A DNA stretch of 64,000 nucleotides from Cyclaneusma minus (GCA_037179335.1 JAKZHN010000016.1:682001-746000), one strand, 5' to 3'; positions 35,075 through 46,239 are shown, numbered from the stretch's first letter. The notes: generated by a model not told the origin, from the sequence alone. Translations and numbers: made by a program.

Positions 35075-35162
35075 TCCGAACTGGTGTATCGGTAACATAT
35101 CCGCCTCTCATCAACGTAGAGATTAGTTCGCGGTTGCGCGGGGTTCGACTCCCCGGTTCGGA
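35075..35162 (+). tRNA. tRNA-Glu (anticodon CTC) with intron
   Basis: The 7-bp acceptor stem TCCGAAC/GTTCGGA is perfect. D-arm: GTG...CAT with GG in the loop. Anticodon stem: CCGC/GCGG, loop CTCTCA with anticodon CTC. T-arm: CGGGG-TTCGACT-CCCCG is perfect. An intron of about 21 nt follows the base 3' of the anticodon (the canonical nuclear position) and contains TAGAGAT, able to pair with the anticodon as in other pre-tRNAs. The outer pair of the anticodon stem is a T-T mismatch. Internal A and B boxes are intact, and a six-T terminator follows. Confidence 0.9.
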
Positions 35163-35169
35163 AAAATCA

Positions 35170-35175
35170 TTTTTT
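35170..35175 (+). terminator. Pol III T-run terminator for tRNA-Glu
   Basis: Six T, eight bases after the tRNA 3' end, followed by a second T-run. Confidence 0.75.
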
Positions 35176-35319
35176 GTTTTTAATCTTCCTCTCTGTAAAT
35201 AGCGATCTTTGGAGACCAGCAGCCTACGGGGGGGTATATTTTTACTTTTACATCATGAAAGAATTAATCGAATGGAAGTCGTGCTGGGCTGCTTGACACG
35301 CAGCAAATTCCTACTGTAA

Positions 35320-35590
35320 TCTCTAATTACTTTGATTTCTTCCAATTACTTTGATTTCTTCCAATCACTCAATTTTCTCATAATCATTAGAAGCATTCCC
35401 AATTACTTGCATTTGTCTGAGTTACTTGGGCATCTCTGAGTTACTTGAGTATCTCTGATTCACTTAGGGTATTTCTGAATTATTTAATTAGGTATTTTGG
35501 TATCTCTGAGTACTTGGGTATTTCTAAGTTACTTGGGTGTTTTTGAATTACTCGCCTTTCAGTTATTCGGAGTATCTCAGTATTCTCGAT
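35320..35590 (+). repeat. 19-bp-period degenerate tandem array E
   Basis: About thirteen units, most exactly 19 bp: TTGATTTCTTCCAATTACT, TTGATTTCTTCCAATCACT, AGAAGCATTCCCAATTACT, TGGGCATCTCTGAGTTACT, TGAGTATCTCTGATTCACT, TGGGTATTTCTAAGTTACT. The first two units are almost identical, so some copying is recent. It lies between the tRNA-Glu and the far11 gene. Confidence 0.82.
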
Positions 35591-35889
35591 TTGTGGTGGA
35601 TACATGTATTTATGGCAAGAAATGGATGGAAGTCGGGGCTGTTGGGAGCTGAACGTCCGTGCATAACACCGGGTCCGTGCACTGAACGACATGCCTGCAT
35701 GTGAATCGCCAAACAGCCCAAAGGCACCATCACGCGCTGCACTTGACTTTCGCGTTATTGACAACGACAGAGCAGTGTTTTTTCGTCTGCTCTCCGCAAG
35801 ACACAGAATGCTTCCGCCCGTCGAGCCGCAGCTTCATAGCCCATGAAGGCCTCCGCACGACCGAGTGAGCACCGTATCAATCCCTCACA

Positions 35890-38800
35890 ATGACGGCTAT
35901 CTGGGCCTCCAGAGCGCCTGAGGAATCTCCTCCTGAAGCTCCAGCTCCTGCAGTTCCTGATTCTCCAGCACCCAGCGCAGACAGTGCAGATGTCGCAGAT
36001 ACAGGCCTTGCCGACCTTGGACTTCGCATCCCAGGCCCTCCAGTCCGCCCGCAGCTTCAGCGAGATCAACCTCAACCTCCCCCACCACACCAGCCTCCTC
36101 CGCCCCCTGCTCCGCAAAATATTGGCAACCCGGCAGACTCTCTGTCATTGTCCGAGCTGAGGCGGATCGTTAACGAATTCCCCAAGAACGAACCCACAGC
36201 CTATGCTTTCGAATACGACGATACGGCTACCTACGAAGAGGAGATTGAAGAATGGTTCTCATACAACGATGCTGAGTTTGAAAGGTTGCGCCGAGCACAA
36301 AACACCTTTCGCAGGCGATGGAACAAGCTCTCGGCTAAGGACTGGCTCGACGCAACACCAGAGGCCCAATCAAAATTCATACAACGACAAGTTACTGGCC
36401 TACAGACTCCAAACTTGAGAAGGCGCTGCAAAGCTCTTCAAGCATTGTTGTATCTTGTACTTGGAGTCTGGGAGGAATCTGCTGGTAAACCCTCGCATAC
36501 CAATGGAGACGAAAACAAAGAAGACAAAAAGCCAAAGACGCCAGCTACAGAAGGCCAGCTCAGGTGCATGCGGACGTGCATGCTTCAGTTGACAGAATGT
36601 GGAGCCCTCCCTGCTGTCTGGGATGTTTTCCGGAATGCTTTCGAACGTCTCTGGGTTGCGCAGATTCTGGAAGAAGATCTGCCTTTCATGCAGGATGAAC
36701 TGGACAACGTGACGACAATTCTGTACGTCTTTATTGAGAGTGCTCGAAATTTTCCCAAGGAGCTTGCGGCCACCTACAAAGCATTGTTGAGCCTCAATCC
36801 TCGTCTTTCGCAATATCTCATGACCGTCACGGCTCGATTACGATGGGATGACGCAAACGAGCTGCCCCATACTCGGATCTTTCTACTTTTCTGGAAGTCC
36901 CTGCTTTTATCGTTTGGTAGCTCGAAAGTCCTTCAAAAGGTCAAGGATGCTGTCAGTGAGATAATACCAGAGGGCTTGACCAAGAAGGACCTAATCACAA
37001 CGTCGCCACTCGACTACCACATGTTCCGTCAAGAGATCATATCGAAATATCCAGCATACACTCCTCCAGCTCCTCTAATTCCTCTAGAGGCAGACAGCAA
37101 TTCCATCATTCCCCCATTGCCACATCAGCATAACAGGTATGTCGCTCCTAATGGAATCATTGCTCCTCCAGACGACAACAGTGGGGCCGGATCGATATTA
37201 CATCAACCAGTCCATATTGCCACACCTGCACCTTCGCCACCGCCTTCGCCTGGAGTAGGAGGAAAGGCAGGAAAGAAGCAAAACTATCAGACCAATCAGA
37301 GCTTTCCATTCATGTATCCTCCCCTGGATAGCACAAGTAGCAGTGCCGGAGGAAAGGGTTCCGCCGGTATGCAAGATGCGATTGTCGGCAGAAAATGGGA
37401 AGGAAGCGACATTCCCACTTCTATTATCGAGGCGGGTGAACTTTTCGCACGACGAATGCGCATGACACGAGCTCTAAGGCAGCTTTGGGACGAACGTGAA
37501 CGATACTTGAAGTTTGAAAGGGGCTGGGATGAAAAGAAGATGCCGGATGATGATGTTGAAGAATTAGATCTGGAGACTATCCTCGCCGAAAAGCCTGAAG
37601 TCAAAGATCAAGAACCAAAACTGGCGCCTTTAGAAGTAGACTATGGACCTCAACAGGATATTGATCCTCATGTCAAAGACATTCTTGATGACGTCGAATC
37701 TTTCTACGTAAGTGACTGCTTCGAGCAGTTGTTTGGACCACTGCTGACGATTAAACAGAAAGAATCTCTGCCGCATCTGCAATCACTCGTGATTGTCTTA
37801 CTCAAATCCATAATAGCAAATGCCGTTGGTCTGGCTACTCAGGCACAAGCTGCCAACAGACAGGCGAATCCTTCTGGTCAAAGCTTCGATGCGGAAGGGA
37901 ATGCTCGAGCAAACGGTTCACAACCCCAGAGAACAAGTGGAGTAGTTCCCGACGTTTCAGACCTTTCAGTTACTGAAGTCGAGGCTCTGAGATCACGGGA
38001 GATTACTGCAAAAGCTCTGTCTGGCATACTGCTCACGCTGTTGAAATGGTTCAAAGTCTCCCGTAAGTTGTTCTAGCCAGCTTGAACATCGAGCTCATCT
38101 AATATAATACAGACGTCTTGAAGTACGAGTATCTTACTCAATTACTACTTGACGCCAACTATCTACCTGTGACATTGAAGATGTTTGCTCATCAAGATGT
38201 CGACAAGATGGTTGACAGCCGATCGGATCGAGAGGAATTAAGGTACATAGCTCCCAGTCACTAATTTGGTCATAGTCCACGGGCATCGCTGACCTAAATC
38301 AGTGTCTTTACCTTCTGCAATAAAAACAGCAGACATGTTCCACCAGAAAGAGCTCCCACGTCCAATACGGACTTCCCAACGACGGTAGAAAGAGGAGAAG
38401 AATCCGAAGACGATGCTGCACCCCCACCAATTAAACGCAAACGAGACGATGTCCAACCCATGACCACAGCTGATGGTCTCCAAGACGGCAAGCTCCCTGC
38501 GATCTCCTTCCAAGACCCCTCCATGAAAACCGACCCCTCGCACCCCACTCAGCCTCCACAACCCCAAGTCGACGAGCTCGGCTGCCCGATCAACCCCATG
38601 CCTCCTGCGCCCCTCGAAATCTTCTCATTCCGCAACTTCTTCAGCACCATCACATTACTGCGCATCATGCAGAAAATCGTCAAAGACAAACCACACCGGA
38701 ACTTATTGCTGGTGCAATACAAGAGCTCTGCGATCTTGAAGAAAGCACTCAAGATTCCGCAGCATGAGTTGAGACTCTATACCCTAAAGGTGTTCAAGGG

Positions 38801-39224
38801 ACAAGTGCCGTATTGTGGGAGAAAATGGAGATCGGGAAATATGAAGGTGATTACAGCAGTTTACCTGCATGTAAGACCTGGGCTGAGAGAAGATTGGTTG
38901 GCTGGTGGTGATGTGGATAGGGAGGTGGAAGAGTCTGTCAGTGGGGAGCAGGCGATTAGGGCGCTGACGTACTGGCATAATGTGAGACGATATCCGGAGG
39001 AGATGGGCTTTGGCGCTGGTACCGGGACTGCGAATGGTACCGGTGAAGATGGACGGTTCGAGAAGAGCCAGAAGAGTGTGTTGGAGCAGAAGGATTTCTT
39101 CACAAGGGAGTTGGAGAAGATGGAGGTTGAGCTGGAGAGGCTGGGTGGTTGGGATGCTGAGAGTGAGATGAGTGAGAGTGAGATGGGGAGTATGTGGGAG
39201 GCAAGTCTCATGAATGGATGGTGA
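35890..39224 (+). CDS. far11: Far11/STRIP1-type STRIPAK scaffold subunit (HAM-2, PRO22)
   Basis: Exons 35890-38062, 38113-38242 and 38303-39224 give 1074 residues. Within exon 1, 37708-37758 is a 51-bp stop-free stretch with a perfect GTAAGT donor, branch-like GCTGACG and AAACAG acceptor. It is probably an intron, and removing it gives 1057 residues. The N-terminus is Pro-rich. Then comes the N1221 domain (SLSELRRIVNEFPKNEPTAY, FAFEYDD-type context, FRRRWNKLSAKDWLDA). The C-terminal DUF3402-type region follows (EYLTQLLLDANYLPVTLKMF, SVFTFCNKN, FFSTITLLRIMQKIVKDK). The family scaffolds the striatin-PP2A complex at the nuclear envelope/ER and controls hyphal fusion, fruiting and cell-cycle arrest. 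Length and domain order fit. Confidence 0.9.
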
Positions 39225-39694
39225 AGGGATGATGCGTCTGGGGTATGTAGCCGATGCTTCAGGTCCCTGTTATGTGGCGTTTTGAGATACCCGGCGCTCG
39301 CTGGCTGATGATCAGATGTGAGCGATATGTTCAAAGGCTTGAAAGATATTAAATGAATTCAGATGGATCGCTTGTGTTGAAACTCCTAAACCCCTCTTCT
39401 CCGGCCGTTCAGTCTTTCATGTGGTTGCTTTGACCATGAGTTCTGCACCTATCGACTTGGTTGTTAGTTAGGCCTGGTTGATGGGAAGCATGCAAGACCC
39501 AACCAACAGTTAGTCAACTAATTCAAGGCATTTCCCGGTGGGTCAATTCTTCGGCCGGCGGCAAAAGAAGTACAAATTGCGCTAAATGTTTGGGCACATC
39601 TCCACTGAAAGGTCTGTCTTACTTACACCTGTGAGCTTCGTTCATTATCCCAATCCTTCACCTGCTGAGTCCCGGCACATCACGAAAAGCGAAC

Positions 39695-40405
39695 ATGTCT
39701 GTTCCGTTTACCGTCGTCATTTCCCATGGCTCGTACCACACACCAGTCAGTGCCTTACCAACCATTTCTCGACGCTTTGAAAGAAAATAATATCGAGACT
39801 TACTGAATACTGCCCACAACTGCCGACCTCTGACCATACAAAACTCAACGTCTCCGACATCTCTCACCCCAACTACGGCATTCCCCCACCACCTGGCGGC
39901 TTTCCCCAACCTTCCGATGATATCGAAGTCATCAAGGAACTTCCCCACCGTCTCGTGGTCAACGAAGGCAAAAACGTCCTTTTGATTGGGCACTCATCAG
40001 GTGCCGCCTTGGTGCCAGTTTCATGTAAGACTTCCTGCCGCCATTTTATTCTAAATAGCTAGCCCTGGCTAACAAATCCCACACAAGTCCCGAGGTCTAG
40101 AAGGCCTAGCTTCGACCAAAGACGGCTCAACATATTTCTTAAACTCGACACTAACCGCATCCCCGGTGTTCCGCACGCTGTTGGAAAGTGATGCTTATTC
40201 GTCTCTGCCTTGCAAATACCTGATTGCGGAGAATGATCTAGCGCTGTCTGCTGCCTACCAAGAGGGGATGGTGGCGTTGCAGAACCAGAGACAGGGGGTG
40301 GATATCGGTGTTGTTAGGTGTCCGAGTGGCCATTCGCCGCATCTGGCATGGACAGAAGGCTGCGTGGAAGAGGTGCAGAAGTTTGGGATTTCTTTGACTG
40401 CCTAA
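39695..40405 (+). pseudogene. Decayed alpha/beta hydrolase
   Basis: Starts MSVPFTVVISHGSYHTP in one frame; VPYQPFLDALKENNIETY continues in a second. An extra 7 bp (TGAATAC, near 39803) then shifts to a third frame with CPQLPTSDHTKLNVSDI, PPPGGFPQPSDD and the nucleophile elbow LLIGHSSGAA. Some 60 residues of the cap region expected next are missing. The last part (CKYLIAENDLALSAAYQEGM, CPSGHSPHLAW with the catalytic His) is intact to the TAA. The core motifs identify the AB-hydrolase fold common in fungi (substrate unknown). At least two frame breaks and a deletion make it non-functional as read; the C-terminal part is still well conserved, so decay is recent or some breaks are sequence errors. 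Confidence 0.72.
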
Positions 40406-40414
40406 GTTGACAGT

Positions 40415-40570
40415 GATTCTGAATATCCCAAGTAATTGGGGATATTCAAGTGATTCGGGCTATTTGTAGTGACTGTAATTGAGAGACCTCTGAGTAATTG
40501 GAAGAAATCCAAGTAATCGAGAGAACTCCAAATAACTAGGAAAGCTCCGATTAATTGAGAGAACTTGACT
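40415..40570 (-). repeat. 19-bp-period degenerate tandem array F (opposite orientation)
   Basis: Starts within 10-15 bp of the alpha/beta-hydrolase stop codon. Units AGTAATTGGAAGAAATCCA, AGTAATCGAGAGAACTCCA, AATAACTAGGAAAGCTCCG, ATTAATTGAGAGAACTTGA are each 19 bp and read as the reverse complement of arrays E and G. Confidence 0.78.
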
Positions 40571-41155
40571 ACTTTACTCGAACGAACACTTCCGATGGAA
40601 CTAGCGCGCGCCGAGGACTGCCAGTCCAGACTCGCCTGCTCCACTGCCTAGTCTACTTCAGCTTATGCTTCACGGCACGAGAGAAATTTGTCGAGGTTTG
40701 AGTCGAGTATTTAGTGCATCGCCTGCTGCGGCATACTTGATCAGTTGGATCGCGACTAATGACTTGAACCCGAGAGTACACACACATATACCATGATATT
40801 TAGCTAGAAGCATATATAGCTTCGGTGTATATATTTGTTCCATATTTCAGCGCTCTATTCCGCTTTTCTTTTCTGCTTCTGGACCACACCCGCATTTCTA
40901 TTTCCACTCATCGATTACCCAAGTCAACAAACAGACCCTTTCCGCCGCATGGGCCTCGTAAATGCATCGAATTCGTAAGCTTCTTGTCGTACCATAAGCG
41001 CCATGAACCATTAGAGAAAAGAAAATTGCTCTTGAATCCCCAAACCCGCTAAACCGAATGATCCCACCTTCCAAGTAGAGGAAAAAACCGATTAGTAAGT
41101 ATATGTCAGGGCCCAGCAGCAACGTAATCACATTGTCGGACTTTCAGCATCGACC
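40571..41155. other. Intergenic, nothing recognised
   Basis: AT-rich 3' flank of the DUF3433 gene; no gene or RNA seen. Confidence 0.4.
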
Positions 41156-43714
41156 TCATTCTCGAATGCCCGGCTTCAGCACCAGCAGTGCTATCTCACC
41201 CTTCCTCATCACCCTCTCCACGCCGAGGTGCTCCTTCCCCTCCAAACTCCCCTTGAAGACCCCCATCGCATACCTCACCGACTGGTCATGCTCCCTCGTC
41301 CCCGCAAGTCTTGACACCAAGTCCGCTTTGCTTCTTGGTGCTCTAAAGGCGGCATCTTCGAGAATGGGAGATGCATAGAAGTAGCTTATGATCTCCGCAA
41401 GAGTGTCTGTCCGGTGTGGCATACCCATCATTTCTCGTTGTGGGATGATGACTAGGAGGGAGAGGAAGTAGATGATGCAGAGCACGATGGAGACGTAAAA
41501 GGCGGGCAGGTTGGTGAACATCAGGGGTGTGCCTGAGGGGAATGCGACGAGGGGGAAGAAGAGACCGCCGGCAAGGATAGGCAGGAGGATGTATAGGAAT
41601 GAGCAGGTTGCCAGAATAGCCACGCGATAGTGCTTGTGTTGAATGGCTTGGAAAACGCATGCGACGGTTGACGAAGCCGTGTAATCAAGAAGAAGCGATT
41701 CGCTGGCAGTTGCACCTTCGGGTTTCGCGAGTTCCGCCCACGGCTGTAACTGGCGAAAGGTGTGGTCAATGGGTTGGAAAAGCAGATACATGAGAAGACC
41801 GAGGAGAGACGGGACGAAAGAGTAGAGAAAGTTTGCCGGGGAGAACGCAGCGTCGGTCGGAGCGACAGGCACACGGGGCTTGAAACCGTGGTGAATGGTA
41901 GTTGCCGGGACGAATGAGACGACAATGAAGGCCAAGAGAAGGGCGAAGGCAACGACACACCATACAATGACTGATGGCCTGCGGAGAAACCAAGGTAGGT
42001 AGCGGAAGCGGATGAAAGCGCTGTAAAGCAACGCCGCTGGGTTGTTTCGTTGCTCAGTGCTGAGTAGCGATCTGTGAGAAACGTTCTCAGGGTCCGAAAC
42101 GCGCTGCTTGCCAGATCGTTGAGCCGGTACTTGGTCCTTCTCGTGGAATCCCCCCCCGCCTGTAAACTTTCGTCCTAAATTGCCTTCCCCGCCGAGACAG
42201 TAGAAGACTCCTTGGGGCGCCTTCGGAGTCTTCCAATAGCCTAGTCGAGCAGCTTGCAAGGAAAGCAGATCTTTGAAATCTTGTGGATCCCCGGAAATCT
42301 CTGATCCCGAAAATTCGTCTAGCAGGTTGCTTCGTGGAAGAATTGAGACGATGTCTGCCAGACTTCGAGGATCCCATGTCAAACCTGTGGTTTTCCGTCT
42401 GAACCAGAGCAGGAGAGCCACCACAGCAAATAACACCAATATGTAGATCACCACAAGTGTCCAGGCTACACCCTGGACTGTAGACCATCTCCAACCACTT
42501 CCGGAGTTTCTAACCGAGAAGAGCGAGCTTTGAAGGGGTATCGTGAGCAAGAGCAACCAGAACGCAATATGGCACGTTCCTATCAGGCCATTGCCGCTCT
42601 TGAAATAGTCTAAATCAGGTCGCAAGAAATCGCTCGGAAAGATTCGTAGAAACATCGCTTTGGACCGCCGTTTGTCACTTTTCCCTGCCATGTTCACAAA
42701 CGGCACCATTCTTCGTACCGCCGTCATAAGCATATGCACATAAACCATGATGATCGCAGCCAATATTTGTGGCAAGAAACCAAACACGAAGTATCCGGGT
42801 CCGTATAACCCGCCTTCGAAAGCGACCAGTCCGCTGTGTCGGAGAGAATAAACGGCGCAAAAAATCAAAGCGGTAATCATGAGTATACATAAAAGGGCAA
42901 GCGTAATCATCGTGACGGGTCGTAAAATCGCGGGTAGAAAGTCGAGTTCGGAGTGTCGAGGAGTGTCGAAGTATGGCTCGACAGGGAGAAAGGTGTCGGA
43001 ATGGAGAGATATCGTCGTAAAATTCGGCTTCATGAGTCGCGTCGGGACGATAGGCGCTGATCGGCTCGATCGTGTCGGTTGGTTTGAGAGAACCCTTTCG
43101 TTTCGTTCGTTTCGTTCGTTTCGGACGGACTGGAGATATCCCAAGCCCTCATCCGGGACCACTCGTTCAACAGGATATGATTCACCACTAGTGCCGCTCT
43201 CTCGTTGCTGTTGTCGTTCCAGAGCTCTCTGGGCCGCCTTGATCTCCTCATCTCGTGTGAGCTGATCGATGGCGAATCTGATGTATGGCGTATCATCTAC
43301 CGAAGGCGTGGGAGGTCCGGAGTCGAATCGCTCGATCTGGGTATCCCGTCGAGTTGTAGCAGCAGCCTCCATGGCCCGAACTTGCTTCTCATTGAAACCG
43401 ACTCTTCGTGGCTCCATCTGCGGCGTTTCCTCTTGTTTGATTTCTGGATCTCTCTGTGGAATCAAGTCCGGAGGAGTAGACCAGCGGATGACGGTGGCAG
43501 GATCGGATAGATCGGAAGAGGCATTTGACGGAAAGGAAGCAGCGTCAGGGTAGGAATAATAATGGTCAGAAGCTACGAGAGACTGCTTTGAGGGCTGCGA
43601 GTGTAGTTGTGGTTTGCTTTCTAGAAGGTTGGTCAGTTTGTCTCTCTTGGATGAAAGGCTTAGCTGCAGGCCACTTACGCTGCTGTACCGACTGGATGTC
43701 ACGGTCAATGGCAT
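41156..43714 (-). CDS. DUF3433-family polytopic membrane protein
   Basis: 852 residues in one exon. The first 260 are hydrophilic and disordered (Ser/Thr/Arg-rich, with a NERNERNER tripeptide-like repeat near 200). Then come about eight membrane spans, for example MITLALLCILMITALIFCAV, TLVVIYILVLFAVVALLLWF and LATCSFLYILLPILAGG, in two groups separated by a cytosolic-looking loop. That loop holds TWDPRSLADIVSILPRSNLL and RLGYWKT, which are hallmarks of DUF3433 (PF11915). The TWDP...SLAD motif normally occurs twice; the second set here is weaker (RTDTLAEIISYFYASPIL). Function of the family is unknown; members are fungal plasma- or endo-membrane proteins. An apparent GTAAGT near the N-terminus does not give a frame-keeping intron, so it is left in the coding sequence. 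Confidence 0.83.
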   Translation of the reverse strand: MPLTVTSSRYSSVSGLQLSLSSKRDKLTNLLESKPQLHSQPSKQSLVASDHYYSYPDAASFPSNASSDLSDPATVIRWSTPPDLIPQRDPEIKQEETPQMEPRRVGFNEKQVRAMEAAATTRRDTQIERFDSGPPTPSVDDTPYIRFAIDQLTRDEEIKAAQRALERQQQRESGTSGESYPVERVVPDEGLGYLQSVRNERNERNERVLSNQPTRSSRSAPIVPTRLMKPNFTTISLHSDTFLPVEPYFDTPRHSELDFLPAILRPVTMITLALLCILMITALIFCAVYSLRHSGLVAFEGGLYGPGYFVFGFLPQILAAIIMVYVHMLMTAVRRMVPFVNMAGKSDKRRSKAMFLRIFPSDFLRPDLDYFKSGNGLIGTCHIAFWLLLLTIPLQSSLFSVRNSGSGWRWSTVQGVAWTLVVIYILVLFAVVALLLWFRRKTTGLTWDPRSLADIVSILPRSNLLDEFSGSEISGDPQDFKDLLSLQAARLGYWKTPKAPQGVFYCLGGEGNLGRKFTGGGGFHEKDQVPAQRSGKQRVSDPENVSHRSLLSTEQRNNPAALLYSAFIRFRYLPWFLRRPSVIVWCVVAFALLLAFIVVSFVPATTIHHGFKPRVPVAPTDAAFSPANFLYSFVPSLLGLLMYLLFQPIDHTFRQLQPWAELAKPEGATASESLLLDYTASSTVACVFQAIQHKHYRVAILATCSFLYILLPILAGGLFFPLVAFPSGTPLMFTNLPAFYVSIVLCIIYFLSLLVIIPQREMMGMPHRTDTLAEIISYFYASPILEDAAFRAPRSKADLVSRLAGTREHDQSVRYAMGVFKGSLEGKEHLGVERVMRKGEIALLVLKPGIRE

Positions 43715-44217
43715 TCATTATTTCTCAGGCACGATGATGCACGAAAGCGAGTCAAGGAATGCATGGCCAAAAGAGTACATTGTATGGTTTAAGAGAGTTG
43801 GAGAGGGCGTGGTGGCCCAGGATGGGACGAAGGTTGAAGGCTGGGGACCTTCAATTGGGAGGAGGCTGGGACGTGATACCAGCCATTGCCATTGGCCCGT
43901 CACACCGCACTTGCGACATGGCTATCCCCATAATAGTGAGGAGAGACAGGGGCAGCCAGGACAGAAGATTTTCCAGCCAGTTTGGGAACAAGAAGAGAGA
44001 GGCTTCAGATTCCAGCTGGATGTGATCGTCGCAAGAGCCTGCTATGTCGGATTCTACGATACTGCCAAATCATGGCCCGTGCGTCTGAGAGCACGTGAAC
44101 TCGCGATTATGTCCGACCTCCAGACGCGTCCCCCCGCGCCAGTACTGTCTCTTGCTTCGCATTTCTCGTCGCTTCTGAATCGCTTTCAGCGCTACTCGAG
44201 TAGATCCCTCTGTCAGA
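43715..44217. promoter_or_regulatory. Divergent promoter between DUF3433 and XPG-nuclease genes
   Basis: 503 bp between two divergent starts. No other gene is supported; a plus-strand ORF across it is a shadow without domains. Confidence 0.4.
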
Positions 44218-46055
44218 ATGGGGATTGGAAAGCTATGGGAGAAGATCGAGGATCTTGAACCCAAGATTGCGAAAGATACGTCTCTTGTGGAAATACGCTG
44301 CTGAACACTTCCACCGGAAAGGCCGGCCGCTACGGATTGCCGTCGACCAAGCGTCATGGTGGTATAAGAACCCGAATCCGCGAGAGGTAGCGGCGATCAG
44401 AAAGCGTAAGCCTCTGCTTTCCAAGCTCAACTACACCGACACTAACACCAGCCATATCAGAATGGCAGCTACCTGCGCGACCTGTCCATGTGAACATGAC
44501 ATACAGAGTCTTGTCTCTGCTCCGACAGGGCATACAGCTTGTCTTCGTGTTTGAAGGGGACAGACCTACAAAAAGGGGACAAGCCAAGCCTCAGACAGCA
44601 GATTCCGACCTACAACGGGAGGTGAAAATATGGGGCGAGATGCTCGAGGCCTTTGGCGTCCCTTGCCATGTTGCTCCCGGTGAGGCAGAGGCCGAGTGCG
44701 CAGAAATGCAGCGGCGTGGAGTTATTGATGCCGTCTGGTCTGAAGACGGCGACACATTCATGTTCGGCTCGTCGGTCCTCATACGATCACTGTACAAAGT
44801 CAAGGGCGGGTGGCCCCAGAAGAGCAAAGAGCGGTGCTGGGTTTACAACGCAAGTGACATACGTGCCAGCAGCCTGGCATTGGACAGGGAGGGATTCGTT
44901 TTGTATTGCGTGTTGGCTGGAGGCGATTACGGCCCAGGACTTTATAACTGCGGCACCGAACTTGCTCTTCAGGTGATCCGAGAGCGACCCGACCTCGCGA
45001 AGGAGCTCTGTGCTCTCAACCCAGGAGACTTATCTGGTGCGCTAAGATGGCGAAGTAAGCTACAGGGCTACTTGAAGGGAATCCCGGTCCCTGCCAACTT
45101 CCCAGATCTCCAGGTGGTCCAGAATTACAACAAGCCGGCCGTGTCCGACTGATTCGCCAAATTCGATCCACGCGAGGCACAACAGTTCAACTCCACAGTA
45201 GACGAGGAGAATTTGTTGCGAATTCTTGGAAGGCTGACCGGGACGTTCTTCGACAGAGACTATTTCAAGTGGACTATACCTACTTATTTGGTCAAAAAGC
45301 TACTGAGCAAACGTCCCAGAGAAGATCTCAGTAGTCTGGACCTGAAGATTGAGAAGAAGGGCGACCTTGGCTACTACATAGTCACATACAACGCCGACTG
45401 TCTCCGGTCTCCCGGTGGGAAAAGGATCAAACCATCACTCTCAGCACGGATCGAGTCGCAAATACCGATTTACATACTTGAACATGCGGTGCCATACGTA
45501 ATTACAGAGTTTAAGTCTATTGCAGCCATGGAGAAAGCCACGACACCAAAGAAAAAGGCTTCGAAATTAGCTGAGGAAAAGACGATGACCCCGTTTGATC
45601 CGCAGAAGAGAGGCCGGCCAAGTGAAGATGCTTCACTATCCGAGGCTCCAGCCCCCAAACGTCTAGACGGACACTACCCTATGTTCGATCATTTCCTCGA
45701 TTCTGAACCAGCAAAAGGCTTATCAAATCGAGCCAGAAACTCGCGGACCTCCGGTCCGATGCCTTTCAGCTTAAACCAGCCCCCGAAACCCGTCTTTTAC
45801 ACGTGGACCGATGAGGAGGACTCCGAAGACGCTGCACCATCAAAACGCCGCAAGGCGCAGCAACCGAGGATAGTGGCGAAAGCATCACCCAGCATAGGAA
45901 AGGGGAAGGGAAAGGAGGTTAACAATGATGGTGAAACGCGGGCCTGCCCTGTCTGCGGAGCCGACATAACTGGCATGTCGGAAAATGCAGTAAACTCCCA
46001 TGTGAATGCATGTCTAGACAATCCGGGCAAAGGCGAAATCATAGACCTGACTTGA
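44218..46055 (+). pseudogene. XPG/FEN-superfamily nuclease (GEN1/Yen1-like), disrupted
   Basis: Starts MGIGKLWEKIEDLEP, the XPG N-terminus (the free Gly2 is conserved). After SLVE one extra A (near 44292) shifts the frame; reading resumes with YAAEHFHRKGRPLRIAVDQA. An intron (GTAAGC...ACCAG, about 44406-44451) joins AAIRK to PISEWQLP. XPG-I follows with the metal-binding acids (GEAEAECAEMQRRGVIDAVW, SEDGDTFMFG), then the H2TH-like LAGGDYGPGLYNCG. At 45150-45152 a TGA interrupts the frame, which continues unchanged with FAKFDPREAQQFNS to a C-terminal UBZ-like finger (CPVCGADI...HVNAC). Family role: structure-specific or Holliday-junction cleavage. Catalytic residues are intact, so either the gene died recently, the two lesions are sequencing errors, or the TGA lies in an unusual 45-bp in-frame intron. 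Confidence 0.75.
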
Positions 46056-46239
46056 AGGTTTTTGTGTCGGTCAGATTTGGCTAGAGAGCGGCAGGAATGA
46101 CAAGAAGCGTTGCGATGTAAGGATATCAAGTTCTCTTTATTGGATGTATGGTTATATGGTAGTTGATCGCTGTACATATATTGGTGGGGGGCGAAGGACC
46201 CACGATCACGAGTACTGTCATGATAATGAAGGAATATTG

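Noticed and set aside
43624..43681. GTAAGT...CTAG candidate intron near the start of the DUF3433 gene
   Set aside because: Removal (58 bp) breaks the reading frame, whereas the unspliced frame is open.
45138..45185. Codon reassignment or programmed TGA read-through in the nuclease gene
   Set aside because: TGA is followed by TTC, not the CTA context known to favour read-through in fungi, and many other genes here end normally at TGA; kept only as a remote option.
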